DNA of 64,000 nucleotides from Morella rubra (taxonomy: Eukaryota; Streptophyta; Magnoliopsida; Fagales; Myricaceae): assembly GCA_003952965.2 (NCBI GenBank), contig CM025850.1, positions 19,192,955-19,256,954 of the forward strand, given 5' to 3'. Position 1 is the stretch's first letter. Each line of letters opens with the position of its first letter. The translations under genes and the position numbers were made by a program. Positions 47,991-60,049 of the stretch are shown here, in pieces. The notes under the pieces are model-generated. The model was not told the origin of the DNA, ran no database searches, and saw nothing but the letters and a program-made list of their open reading frames with translations.

Positions 47991-50440
47991 TGAGGCCATG
48001 AAATATTGTTAAACACAACAGAGTGTCCCATAGCGAAGGGCGAGCTGATGCTTATCATGGCTAGTGGGGTGATTGTGGATTTGCCTCTCTACATTTTCAT
48101 GACTCTGCGATCGGAAGCAAAGACACCGTTGAGCTCTATGTTGTCGTACGGACTTCTGAGATAGTTCTGTCATGATGTGGGCTGCATGGATAGTCCATTT
48201 AAGGATAGGAAAAGCCATTTGGGTGCGATATCGGTCCACTTTGAGCCGTTCCATTGCTCAGCTTCGGCGACAGCAGATACAGAAGGGTATCGGTGCCGGA
48301 GAGCCTTAGTAGTGCTGGTGGCTCCTGTTCATGATGCTAGGAAGTGTTCCAATCAGCATGCGCAGATAGAGCGACTAGCCTAGGCAAACTCTTGGATGGT
48401 AGAGCTGAAGGAAACTGTATAGACGACAGTTCATCCTTCTCATTTTTCGTGCGCCAATCTCAGTTCTTGTCTCACCACTCTCAAGCAGTTCCGCTCAATA
48501 GCACTCTGAAGAGGAGTTCAGCACTATGAGAAAGGATCTGAGGGCCATTTAGGAGCAGATGCCCGATTTGTGGTAGTTTCTGAATACCACTCTGTTATAG
48601 TTGTGGATGCTCACTAAATGAATTAACACTTTGGAGCAGCTCTTAGAGAAGATGCATGAGTCTTTCGGATTAGGACTCTCTAAGCCCGCACCATGAATAT
48701 GACATTATTATGTTTTTAGCTTTAGTTTTATTTCACGTTATGTTTTCTGGACATCTTTTATTTATGGGTTTGTATTGCTGACTTATGGTTTTTATTTTGA
48801 ATATTTATGTTGATTATACTTTATGATAGTTATTTTGGATATTTATGTTGATTCTGGTTTACGTTGATTAACTTTAACTTATTCTTACTTAACTTAATAT
48901 ATTAAACTATATATGTATCCTAACAAAATTTAAAAGATAGCATATCTTATAAATGTAAAAGTAAATGACGTACTATATAATTAATTTCAAACTGGTATAT
49001 AAATGTAGTATATATATATTTAGTAGTAATTGGTGTAAACAATTACCAATGTAAGAAAGTTTAATATAAATTTTGTTGACGAATATCATTTGAACGGATT
49101 AATAATTGTTTGGATGGTAAAATGATGTCGTTTTAAAAAGGAAAACGATGTCATTCTTGCAAAGCAAACCATCCGGACCGTCAGCAAAATCGTGGGTACG
49201 GTTACAGAAGGTTTTAAAATGGTGTAGTTTAGGTAATAGAAAGATTTGTTTATTTTTCCTTAACCGTTCACACAGTGTTAATGAAAAACGACATCGTTTG
49301 TTTGGGGGTAAAAATGGCGTCATCGGCTGTTAAAACGGTGTCGTGTGCAACGGATATACCCATTGGGACGCGGCGAATTTATTAGGGGTAAAGTTTCTTA
49401 TGGATAGCGTTCAGATGTATATTCAGGCGTCCAAACGATTCTTACATATAATCAAAACCGTGAAACCATGTTCATCTGCAAAACTCTTCGAAAACTCCCC
49501 AAACCTCTCAAATCTGGCCAAGCTATGGTTGCTTGCTGAGAAATCATTTAGGAAGGGATAGAAGGAGATTCAAGCATAGATTGAAGTGATTTTGGAGCAT
49601 TAGACGACATCATATACAGTTGATTTATTGATTTTTTGTCCTAATTTTATTTTCCTTGTGTATATTAGATTGCAAATGCATCTAATAACTTAAGGTGCTG
49701 GAGAAGGCAGAGAAGGGAGATTTTGAAGCTTTGAGGTACAATAGTTTTGGGTTTCGTGGTTTTCTGTGGGTTTCGGCTGAAAATGTGTTTGGGTAGCTTA
49801 TAATCATGTTTAGTTGGAGTTTGGGATTGATTTGATACAAAAATAGTAGTTTTTTGGTATGTTTTTGGATCGAAACCATCTTCTATTGCGTGATTTTGCA
49901 AAGACTCTATTTCTTCAACAATCGCAGTCTGTACGTTTCTTGTAAACGTTCAAATGATTATTTATGGCAATCGATGATTGTTCAGATGTGTACAAGGTGA
50001 ACAGATGGTGGGTTTTTGAAACGACATACTTTGGTTGTGCCTATGCAAACAGTTTGTATATTGTCATGACGATTTTGTGTTAATTAATTTTCTGAATTTT
50101 TTTTCCCCGTTTTGCATTTAGTAGCCTTTAGACCCGTTTGGGAATTCCTGTGCGATTTTTGTTGCTAAATGAGCAAAAATTCCTGAATTTTCCAAGTTGT
50201 GGATAGTTTGGGACTAGACTGTCAGTAATATATATAAATGTTCTGGTTATTGTGCACGATGTAGTTAGAAATTTCGGTGTCACTCTCCTTTTGGCCTTCG
50301 GATGCATATTCAACATTGTGCTTGCATAGTTGCCATTTGACGGCGAGTGTGTAACCTTCATGTTGAATGCTTGTATTTGGGTACTAAGGGGAGGATCTAC
50401 TGAAATTTCTAACACGTCGGGCACAATGATCGGGAGATTT
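47991..50440. other. Degraded repeat-derived DNA, left flank of the CACTA element
   Basis: No intact gene. 48010-48700 has a richer composition and broken + strand frames (VIVDLPLYIFMTLRSEAKTP, CMDSPFKDRKSHLGAISV) that look like a remnant of a retroelement-associated plant protein, but I cannot name it with confidence. 49090-49560 is rich in AAACGATGTCATT and GTTAAAACGGTGTCG motifs and may be the left subterminal region of the CACTA transposon further right. I could not find its CACTACAAGAAAA terminus. Confidence 0.4.
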
Positions 50441-50447
50441 ATGTACA

Positions 50448-52790
50448 ATATGAATAGTCATGAATGGGATAGAATCTATCACCCAGAGACATAAGGTGTT
50501 GGAGGTGAACTATCATTACTATATGCATGATTGTCTTATGTATATGAAGGCACAAAAAATGGAAAAGAGCTAGATTCATGAACAATATAGGTTCGGTGTG
50601 AAGCATAAGGAAGGTGTCCGAGAATTTATGAGTATCACTAGAAACTCTGTGGATAGTCATGGTCAAATAAGGTGCTCCTGTCAGAGATGTAAGAATGTTT
50701 TGTTCCAATCTATTCAAGATATGGAGGATCATCTATTTATAAATGGGTTTGAGAAGAGTTTAACTGATTGGGTACTGCATGAATAATCAATTCCAAGAAC
50801 CACCTCTTTCAATAGGGCAGTATCTGAACGAAGCCATAGCTGAGTAATGGGGAGTATGAGGGGAATATAGATGATGACATCCGAGACATGTTAGAGGACT
50901 TTGAAGAGGGAGCAGCTAATAGTGTCGGCCCAATGCCATTTGAATTGGGGTCTATGAATGGATTTTCTGTATATGCCAAGTTGTGGGAGGATGCTGAGTG
51001 AGAATTGTATCCTAGTTGTGTGAAGTTTTTGAAGCTGTCTTTTGTAGCAAGACTACTCACTATGAAGTCGGAGAATAACTTGAGCGTGAAGGCATTTTAA
51101 GAGGTGTTAAAGTTGATAATTGAAGTATTACTCGATGGCGATACTTTACCGAAGTCTTACTATAAGGCGAAGTAGTTGAGAAAGAATTTAGGACTTAATT
51201 ACTGCAACATATATGCATGCCGGAATGATTGCTTTCTGTTTTGAAAGTAGAATAACGAGTTACAAGAGTGTCCAGAGTGTAGAGAATTGAGGTGGAAGTG
51301 CAATCAAATTTTAAGTCAAAGGTCCCTCAAAAAGTGGTGCGTCATTTTCCGTTGAAACCGAGGTTACAGCAATTGTTTATCTCACGTCAAATAGTAATGG
51401 ATATGCGGTGGCACCAAGACAAGCGAGTGGTTGAAGAATGGGTAATGAGGCATCCTACGGACTCGGTGGTATGGAAGGAACTAGATAAGAAATAAGGAAA
51501 AAGTCATTGTTCGCCTCATAAGTTTGCGTCAATTGCATTTCACTCCCCCTAACTTTAAAAATTGCGATTTACGTCCTATAAGTATGAAACATTTGCAATG
51601 TTCGTCCACGGTCAAAATTTCCGTTATAATTGACAGAATTCAGCATTAAAATGACCAAAATAACCCTCTAAAACAAAATTACTAAAAAAATTAAAAAAAT
51701 TCATTAAAAATTAAAAAAATGATATTAAAAAAAGGTAATATTTTTTAAATAAAACTATTGAAACTCCATTTCAGTAATCTATATATTTTTTAATTTATTT
51801 CTCCAATATTTATTTATTTTTAAAAAATTGTCTTTGAGGGCATTTCGGTCATTTTAATGTCGAATTCTGTCAAGTTTAACGGAAATTTTGATTGTGGACA
51901 AACATTACAAATGTTTCATACTTAGAGGACGTAAATCGCAGTTTTAAAAGGTAAAGGGTCGCAAATGCAATTGACGCATACTTATGGGGCGAACAATGAC
52001 ATTTCCCCTAAGAAATACGAGTTGTTTGGTCGGGAAGCCTGTAACCCGTTTGAGAACATGAGCTTGTCATACAATATATAGTCAGTGGTTTTAGTCCCGT
52101 ACAATCTACCTCCATGGAAGTGTATGAAGGATTCTAATTTTATGCTCTCACTCCTTATTCTTAAGGATAGAAGTCCGAGAAATGAATTGATGTTTATTTG
52201 CAGTCTCTAATAGAGGAGTTGAAGGAGTTATGGGAAGATGGGGTGCAAGCGTATGATGCCGCGGAGTCGAGTTCATTTAACTTAAGCACAGCATTGTTAT
52301 GGACAACAAACAACTTCTCGACCTACGACAATCTGTCCGGATAGAATACAAAAGGAAGGTTAGCTTGTCCAACGTGTAATGCGGAAGCGACTTCTTTATG
52401 GCTGAAAAATGGAGGCAAACATTGTTTTCTGGGACATCATCTGTATTTGTGCACTACACATCACTGGAGACATGATGTAGACATATTTGACGAGAATAAA
52501 GAGTTTAGATCGATGCCTAAAGAGTTGACTGGAGAAGAGATACTGGAGCAACTTGCGCAAGTACCTGTTTTAGCCTTTTGGAAAGACATAGTAGAAAAGG
52601 AAGTAGTGTTGTACTTGTCCTTTATACATAATCATTTTGTTATTCAATATTTTACACTTGTCATTATTTTACAAATATTTGTTTGCAGGGAGCATATCCA
52701 CGAACTCAAGTAACAATCACTAATAGATGTTGATCAAAGGCATGAGGCCGAATTCCCATCATGGTTTAATAAACATATATTTGTTACTTT
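50448..52790 (+). pseudogene. CACTA transposase (TNP2 type), 5' and central part
   Basis: Readable pieces in order: a transposase-associated domain (50598-50786: CSCQRCKNVLFQSIQDMEDHL and FINGFEKSLTDWVLHE); NLGLNYCNIYACRNDC and ECPECRELRWK (about 51185-51300); KVPQKVVRHFPLKPRLQQLF, MRWHQDKRVVEEWVMRHPTD and AWKELDKK-like ending (51310-51485); then, after the MITE at 51495-52008, NPFENMSLSYNI, VVLVPYNLPPWKCMKDSNFM, a LKELWEDGVQAYDA region and LACPTCN-ATSLWLKNGGK (52030-52430). This is the plant Transposase_21 (TNP2) order. Numerous stops and frame changes make it a pseudogene. It is cut at 52862 by the Mutator-like insertion. Confidence 0.85.
51495..52008. mobile_element. 514-bp MITE with long inverted arms and perfect 9-bp duplication
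   Basis: Inverted arms of about 190 bp, starting AGGAAAAAGTCATTGTTCGC on the left and GGGGAAATGTCATTGTTCGC on the reverse of the right, surround an AT-rich centre. Both arms contain GCGATTTACGTCCT, AAGTATGAAACATTTG and CAAAATTTCCGTTA. Flanks are TAAGAAATA at 51486-51494 and 52009-52017, a perfect Mutator-like 9-bp duplication. Removing the element and one flank restores a continuous match to the CACTA transposase family across the junction, so it landed inside that gene. Arms diverge by about 15 percent, suggesting it is not very young. Confidence 0.93.
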
Positions 52791-53899
52791 TGTAGAATGT
52801 AGAGTTAATTGATACTTTAATTAATTTTTACTCTTCAACATCTAATCGAATTATATTATTTTGGGAAATTCAATTTTTCGTTATTAGGTTTTGGCTCCTT
52901 TTATGAATTGGTCACTAAGAATTTTTTTTTTAAGTTTTCAGTCACTAACTTTTGGTCCCTATTACTTTTTGATCCTTTTGTCAGTTGACCATTTGTTTGA
53001 CTAACAAGAGCCATGTCCACGTCAGCAATGCTGCATTGTCACCCAAAATTTTGCCATGTCACTGCCCACTCAGCATAAAACGACAGAATGTTGGGGACCC
53101 TGTTTTTAAAATCCAAACCTCACCATTTTACACCCTTTAGCCACACTGTTTTACAAGATTTATCCGCATCTTTCAACTTAACTTTTTGGCATTTGTAAAA
53201 CCTTTATAAGCACCATTTTAATCTATGTATGAAGCCCCCAAGTGTCTCAAAAAATCTTAGGTGTATTTACAAGTTGGGTGATATTTCTTCAGTATCCTAA
53301 TCTTTGTGCGAGTGGTGTGAGGTCATCTTCCAGCAAGTTGTTCAAGTGGTGTGAGTTTTTTGCAGCAAGTTGTTAGACATTTTTCGTTGCTTGCATTAGT
53401 TCGAAGCTTCCAGAGACTTCCACATTTGACCCATTGTTCAAAGCCGAAAGGAAAATGAGGCACTCATTCAACCAATAGTGTGTTGTCGATTTGCTAGTTT
53501 TCGTACCTATAAGAATCTTCTTTCGACTCAATTTGGTGAATATAATATTGGACGCTATGTGGAAGAAAGCATCTAAGACCGAAAGGCCCACCTTTTTATA
53601 TCAGTAGACCCACAGTGTGGACAACAATGTCGAGAGGTAGGGACCAAAATCACATGCTCTATCATTTGTTTGAATCACCTTTTCGTTTGTTTGTTTGTTT
53701 ATTTACTATTGTCTTGTATACATGTAATAAAGACAATTGAATAATGAAACATGTGGTCCCACAGTTAAGTTTTGAAATTTTTAATTGTGGAGTTTCAATT
53801 TTTAATTGCTCAGTGGTGCATTGGTTTGTTGGGTTTTCATATTATTGTTGACCTTATGTTTGGACTTAGGACATAAATATTCTATATGGTTTTGTAGGA

Positions 53900-56800
53900 A
53901 AATTACTAAAGATACGTATCTACCATGGTGGTCATTTCCTTGGAGGAGGGAACCAGATCTATTCTGAAAGGAAGGTGGATGATGTGGGGCATATGGATCA
54001 AGATTATATATCTTCAATTGAGATCGAGCATGTAGTTTTAGGGTCTTAGGTATCTACAAATGGGGGATTTGTGGTATTCCTTTGACACAAAGAATGGCTT
54101 GCTGTCAAAAGTTTGAAGAATGGTAAAAATGTTGTGGATTTGATAAATAAATCCTTCCAGAAGAATAGAAGCATTCTAAATGGTTGTTGAGCATGCGATA
54201 GACGAGGCCGAGATAATTGAGGATGCAGACCCCTTCTTTCACTTATTGGACCGGGCCTTTCACAAACGCAAACTTATAGCTAAGGCTCTGTGGTTGGGGC
54301 TGCTATAGATGAGAGTGTAGTTGGGGAACCTAAGGGTGGGCAAAATATTAAAGAGGAAGTTGGGTGTAAATGATGATGGTGTAGATGATGATTTGGGTGC
54401 ATATGAGATCTGGGTATAGATGAGGATTTCGGTGTAAGAGAAGATGAGGGTGGGGATAAGGACGTGGGTGTTGATGAGTTAAGTGGCTTCAGTGGGACTG
54501 ATGTTGAAGAATCCAACCTTGTTTTCCAATGTTGATAGCCCGGTAAGAAAGGGGCAGAAACCAGCAATAACGTAGATTGGTTCGGGGTATTTCCAGTTAA
54601 TGTGGGTGAAGATGACGATGGTCCTCAGTTAGAGTACGAGGATAGTGATGGGAAGCAAAGCCACGACGAATCTAATAGTGACAGCCCCCATGACACAATT
54701 TGGACCCAGAGTTCAATGAGGAAATTGACATGTTAGGGGAGATCTCATTAGAAAGCGGCCACATTTTCCTCAATAAGAAGGTGTTAAGGAAGGCACTAAG
54801 GTGGTACTCAGTGCAAAAGAAGTTTGAATTCAATTATCTCCACAACAATAAGATTTGAGTACAAGCTGAATGTGCCGCGGAGGACTGTCCATTCTACATG
54901 TTTGCCTTGAGATTAAGGGATTCTAACACAATCCAGATAAAGGTGTTGATTTATGAGCATATTGCGGTGCTCACTACAAGACCAAGAAAGCGATGTTTTT
55001 TGGCAACGCACTATCTTCCCAACTTTAGAGACTGCCCAAGTTGGCCTGCAGCTGCACTTATGTAGCAGATCCGTTAGGAGTTTAACATCGATGTGCCATT
55101 GCATCATTTTTATCGAGCTAAACAGAGGGCATGTAAAAGGGTTTTTGACAACTGGCTAAGGCAATTCAAGTACATGGTTTGGCTTTGGAGAAGTGGAATC
55201 CGGGTACCACTGTAGTTTTATGCAAGTCTGGTATCACTTTAAGAGGTTGTATGTATGCCTCGCGACTTGCAAGATGGGTTTGAATTATTGTAGACCAATA
55301 ATATGCATTGATGGCTGTCATTTGAAGGGTCAAATCGGGGGTCAGCTTCTATGTGCGATTGAAAGGATGGGAACGATGACATGTTCCCTATTTCATATGC
55401 TGTGGTCGAGGCTAAGACTCAGAGATTCTTGGTCATGGTTTATGCATATGTTGTTAGATTGCATCGGCCCGATTCAGGAGCATGGCTGAACCTTCATGAG
55501 TGATAGACAGAAGGTAAGTGTTTGAAGTTGGTTTTCAAGAAGTTAAGTATTTGATGTTACTGTGTTTTGAGTTTTAAGTTGTTGTTTGATATTGATGTGT
55601 TTAGTTTTAAGTTGCTATTTACTTCTCTAAATGAGTTAACTTGGTATTTTTGAACTTATATTGCCCTTTTTAGGTTGTTGTTTTTAAGTAAATGTTTAAG
55701 TTACTGTTTTAATAGGCTGCTGTTTTACATTACTATTTTAAAGTCGGCTGTTTTTTTAAGTATATTTTTGAACCAATGTTGTTGTGTGCATTTTTGTCAA
55801 GGTTTGAGACTTACCTTTGACCATGAAATGTACGAGGTGGAGCATAGATGTTGTTTGCACCATCTTCATGCTAATCTAAAAGGGTGCTAGATATAAAGGG
55901 AAAGCGTTTAAGGTCAAGCTGTGGGCGGCTGCAAGTGTAACGAACATAGTTGACGTCAATCTGGCTATGTTGAAAATCGAAGTTTCCTATCCCGGTGCTC
56001 ATTTGAAACTCTTGGAGATTAAGACATCCCTTTGATCGCGACACGCTTTCGGAGTTGGTTGTAATAGCAATATGCTTTTAAATAATCTCGCGGAAACTTT
56101 TGATGCATGGATCAAGGATGCTCAAGATAAACCAGTCATTACCATGCTTGAGATGATACTTTGCCAGCTCCAAGTTAGGTTTCACAAAAAGAAGGTTGGT
56201 GCTAAGGTGACCCTTGAACAAACTCCAAACGTTATGTCTAAAGATTTTTAAGAACTTGGAGAAGATCAAGAGTGACTCTCAAGTTTGTGCTTGTCAATGG
56301 CAGAATGGATTGGAGTTTGAAGTAGATCAGATTGATTTGCCTCGGAGGGTGGTTGACCTTTTTGATTGCATGTGCTCATGTGAGAAGTGGCAGTTATGTG
56401 GGATACCATGTATCCATGCTTGTGCTGCAATTTATCGAAACAAGTAGAAACTTGAGGAGTACGTTGCTAAATGCTATAGGCTGTCAACTTATCTAAAGTT
56501 ATATGAGCATGAGATTCATGCTATGCCAGGCCCTAATTCATGGTTTATGGGGTCTTTTGATGTAATTCTACCACTGTTTGTAAGGATTCAACCCGAGAAG
56601 CACAAGAAAGCTAGGAAGAGGGCACCTAATGAGTCAGACCTCCCATACAAATTTAGTTTACAGGGACACTTGTTAAGATGCGAAAACTATGGCACTAAAG
56701 GTCACAACGCTCGTTCTAGCTCACACCTTAAAAATCCTAACAAGAAGGTGTGGAAGAAAAAGACGCCAAAGGTAAACAGATGTTCATCTTGTGTTTCTTT

Positions 56801-57087
56801 AGTACTTTTGATATAATTCTGATTTAAGTTGCTGTTTTAAGTTGCATTGTTGTTTTAAGCTGTTAATGGTTGCATTTTTGGTGGTTTCAGCCCCCTAGTG
56901 ACATAACCCAACTAACCGATGCAAATCGTGGGAGACGCAGAGGAAGAGCCTGGGGCAGAGGAATAGTGGCACCGGGTAAGGAGGCTATTATTTCAGAACT
57001 AGCGGTGGTCCATAATGATGTTGGAGGTGGTAGTGGCAAAGTGAGGGAGGAGCCAGTGGGAGAGCATGACACTTTGTGCAGTTTGTA
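53900..57087 (+). pseudogene. MULE transposase (MuDR type) with SWIM zinc finger
   Basis: Pieces in N to C order: YHGGHFLGGGNQIYSERKVD near 53915 (the usual MULE N-terminal YHGG-F segment); an acidic stretch 54360-54720; a MuDR domain (KVLRKALRWYSVQKKFEF, near 54780, then ECAAEDCPFYMFALRL); the catalytic MULE domain (PIICIDGCHLKGQIGGQLLC, about 55289-55350; RDSWSWFMHML; FMSDRQK near 55500); after an apparent intron, EVEHRCCLHHLHANLKG (about 55835-55890); LAETFDAWIKDAQDKPVITM; a SWIM finger CMCSCEKWQLCGIPCIHACA (about 56366-56430); MPGPNSW; and a CCHC-like knuckle CENYGTKGHNARS (56679-56720). Stops and frame shifts occur between these segments, so as a unit it is broken, though introns explain some breaks (55513-55800, 56772-56889). 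Confidence 0.88.
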
Positions 57088-57185
57088 AAGTCCAGCTGAA
57101 CTAAGTGCTGGTGTTTTTGTAAAGTCTAGCTAAACTAAGTGCTGGGTTTTTTGTAAAGTCCAGCTGAACTAAGTGATGGTGTATG
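57087..57185 (+). repeat. Three tandem copies of a 37-bp unit
   Basis: TAAAGTCCAGCTGAACTAAG and its two near copies, spaced about 37 bp apart, directly follow the end of the transposase frame (57086-57088 is its stop). Position suggests the transposase 3' UTR. Each unit contains the palindromic-looking CAGCTGAACTAAGTGCTGG. Confidence 0.85.
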
Positions 57186-57289
57186 AACATGTGTGGTTAG
57201 ATTGGAAACTATTGGTGTTTGTGCAAAGGGTTATGTTTTGAATAGGCAACTTGGCTCTTGGTACTTGATATAGTTGATATTTATGAGCT

Positions 57290-57695
57290 GAAGTTTGTTA
57301 TTATTTTGGTATTTGGTGTTTTAAATTTGATGTGTTGAGATGAGCTATTAAATTTCTACTATTTAGTTGAAGTAATCAAATCTAGAGTTTGGAAGTGTCA
57401 TTTTGGTATTTGGGGTTTTAAATTTTTGCAATTTAGTTGAAGTAATCAGATCTGGAGTTTGTTTTTGTTTTGGTTTTTGGTATTTGGTATTTGATGTTTG
57501 GTGTTTGGTGTTTTAAATTTTTGCTGTTTACTTTAAGTAATCAGAGATAGAGTTTGTTGTTGTTTTGGTATTTAGTGTTTTAAATTTATGCTGTTTAGTT
57601 GAAGTAATCAGATTTGGAGTTTGTTGTTTTTTTGGTATTTGGTGTTTTAAAATACTTGTTGTTTAGTTGAATTAATCAGATCTAGACAATCTTCA
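57290..57695 (+). repeat. Imperfect tandem repeat, about 70-bp unit, five copies
   Basis: Units share TTTTGGTATTTGGTGTTTTA, then AATTTTTGCTGTTTAG, TTGAAGTAATCAGATCTGG and AGTTTGTTG. They lie between the transposase and the antisense GRF-like sequence of the MULE, the region between two convergent genes. Divergence between units is moderate. Confidence 0.8.
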
Positions 57696-58209
57696 TATTT
57701 GCTGTGTTATATTTCCGATGTTACTAAAGTTATAGATCTGTCAATTCCTTGATTTTTCACAAATATGAAGTTTGGTGTTTTGCCACTTTGTTGTCATGTT
57801 TATAGATTTGTCAATTTGTGTATAGTTGGCCATAATAAGAGCTGTCCAGTTTACCTAATATGTATTGTAAGTTTATGTATAGTTGGCCATTATCAAAGTA
57901 GTCCAATTTATTGATATATATTCTTGATATAGTAATATGTAGTATTCAGGTAATTAAGAGAGGCAATAACAGATATAGATTCTGTCAATGTGCAAAACAT
58001 TGATAATTCCATTAAAAGTATCTTTGGATCCACACTAAGAAACAATGAAGTTTGTGTCTATTAGTGACATTAGATCCACACTACAAAACAATACAACACC
58101 TATTACAACACCTAAGACATCACATTTGGACATTACAAGACACACTACAACTCCAAGTACCCAATGACTAAGTTAGGTGTTTCTCATCAGTACAACACCT
58201 AAAGCAACA

Positions 58210-59560
58210 ATTGCAACCCATCACATGCCCAGCAACATCTTTAGACTTATCACATTACGCTTCAATGACTCTACCTCATTCTGTAGGTCCCTTATTTTCT
58301 TTGTCAAAAAAATGTCCCACTTCCATCCCCCTCGGGAAGGAGAGAGGATCAAACCAACAAAAGTAATTGAAATGTCCAATTCTCTGCCAATACAAGTCAA
58401 TAGGTTAATAGCACACTTGGTCATATGAGAACTAACGACACAATCATCGATTAACTTACTGATTTTCCATCAAACTTTGCACATCCATAGAAACATATTC
58501 CTTGATTGAAATCAGTCCATGACGTTTTCACTGGTGCTTTCAGACCATAACTACAGACCTTTGCCTCAAATGGTCTACCGATTTTGAAATTGAAGGCCAA
58601 GACCATGCTGAAAACGCAAAAGTCAAAATGTTGTCTTAATATGCAATCACACCACTCCATAGAAAACCCTAAGAGTCCTTAACAATTGAAACTGAGAGAG
58701 CTTAATGATGCGAATTGTGTTCAAGCCAATTGCCATAGTTTCATGATGTGTTTTGTAGTATTTTAAACAAACGAAGGGTTCCATGTGGTGCAAATTCTTA
58801 TGTACTGAGAAAGAAATGGAGACCATGTGAAGATAACATTTTTGGAAAGACCATAATGAACAATGTTAAACATATTTGAGGACTTCAAATAAATCAACAT
58901 GCCTTTCATATAAAAGACACTAATTCTCTGTTTCAAGCAACTGTCGAAACAAATCAAAATGCAGACATAGATCAAGTGATGGAATAAATGAATATTAGTA
59001 AATTAGTTGCAATTCAGTCATAGGAAATTGTCAATTGGTAGATGGACAATCTTAGTAACTAAATATGGTCATAAATTTAGCCATCACCATTCTTTGACTG
59101 GTTGTTGGACCATCTGGGAAAATGCAGGAGTCATCAAGAAGTAAAAGACATGATGAAAATTTGTACATATGTTTTCTTATCCAGGATGAGAGCACAAATC
59201 TCCATTCAATAACTTGTTGAAATGCTTGCAAAATCTTTAATATTGTGACAAAAAATAAAACCAAGCAGAAACTCACCTTTTTGCCTAACATAAACCAAGT
59301 GCATATTCAAAACTAAAACCAAGCAAAAACAGAACGCGTATTCGGAACCAAACAGAAACAAACATAATGCTTAAACAAAACCAAACCAAGTAGCTACAAA
59401 TTTTGCCCAACACAAACAAAACCAACCAACTCTTCACAACTAAATAATGCCCAAACAAACATAAACTCACCTTTGCTCAGACATCATGAACCAAGCCCCA
59501 CTGATTCCACTTCAATTTCGTTAGGCTCGATGAGTCTCCTTCAGTCATGCATGTTTCAGT
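58210..59560 (-). pseudogene. GRF-type zinc-finger-like gene carried by the MULE
   Basis: On the - strand, a frame at about 58610-58448 follows a good 3' splice site (TTGCGTTTTCAG) and encodes KVCSYGLKAPVKTSWTDFN followed by QGICFYGCAKF. This fits the GRF zinc finger (C-x-CG...S-T..NPGR.FYGC), except that the first CxC pair reads CSYG. It ends at a donor-like A|GTAAGTTA. A following frame (58424-58221) contains KIRDLQNEVESLKRNV, a short coiled-coil segment as seen in plant GRF finger proteins, and ends near a hydrophobic stretch. Further upstream, near 59545, is an ATG reading MTEGDSSSLTKLKWNQWG that might be its start. The gene converges with the transposase. Function unknown; whether it is a MULE-encoded accessory protein or a captured host fragment cannot be decided here. 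Confidence 0.5.
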
Positions 59561-60049
59561 TGGATCTCGCAGATTTGAAGCCGTTGTCTTTGGGTGTTGT
59601 GTGAGAGGGAGGAGAGGACAAGTTAAAGCACGTTAATTTGGGGGTGTTGTGCAAGAGAGAGGAGAGGACTGGTTAGGGTTTTGTCTGATTTCAGGGTGTT
59701 GAGTGAGAGAGAGAGGAGATGACTTCTTATTTGACCAACAGGAGTTGTTTAAAACGGTGCGATTTGGAAGTCAATAACTAATAAGGGCAATGGTCTGTCG
59801 TTTTATTATGAGTGAAAAATGATGTGGAGAATTGTTGGATGACAGGGCAATGATGATGATGTGGACATGACCCCCTTAGTCAAATAGACAGTCAACTCAT
59901 AGAAGGACCAAATCATCACAAGGGCCTAAAGTTAATGACTGAAAGCTAAAAAAAAAAATTATTAATGACCAATTCATAAAAGGGGCCAAACCCTGGTGAC
60001 CAAAAATGGAATTTTCCTATTATTTTAGATACAAACAATGCTTAATGAA

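Larger units (their letters stand above)
52863..60017 (+). mobile_element. Mutator-like element (MULE), 7155 bp, inserted in the CACTA element
   Basis: Both flanks carry TATTATTTT (52854-52862 and 60018-60026), a perfect 9-bp target duplication. The ends are inverted arms of about 250 bp: the left begins GGGAAATTCAATTTTTCG and the right, reversed, GGAAAATTCCATTTTTGG, with TCCTTTTATGAATTGGTCA shared. It carries a MuDR-type transposase on the + strand (about 53900-57087) and, on the - strand toward the right end, a GRF zinc-finger-like sequence (58210-59560). In between are tandem repeat clusters. A three-copy, roughly 48-bp repeat (GGGTGTTG...GAGAGGAGAGGA) lies at 59594-59730 near the right arm. 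The transposase has several stops, so the copy is probably immobile. Confidence 0.93.

Noticed and set aside
49665-49901. Lysine/threonine-rich - strand frame
   Set aside because: Low-complexity AT-driven frame with no relatives that I recognise; it lies in a region of transposon debris.
54953-55020. CACTACAAGACC, resembling the start of a CACTA element
   Set aside because: It lies within the MULE transposase coding region, the match stops after ten bases, and no subterminal repeats follow.
57087-57185. Regular short direct repeats that might suggest a CRISPR-like array
   Set aside because: The 37-bp units are directly adjacent without unique spacers, and they lie inside a plant DNA transposon.
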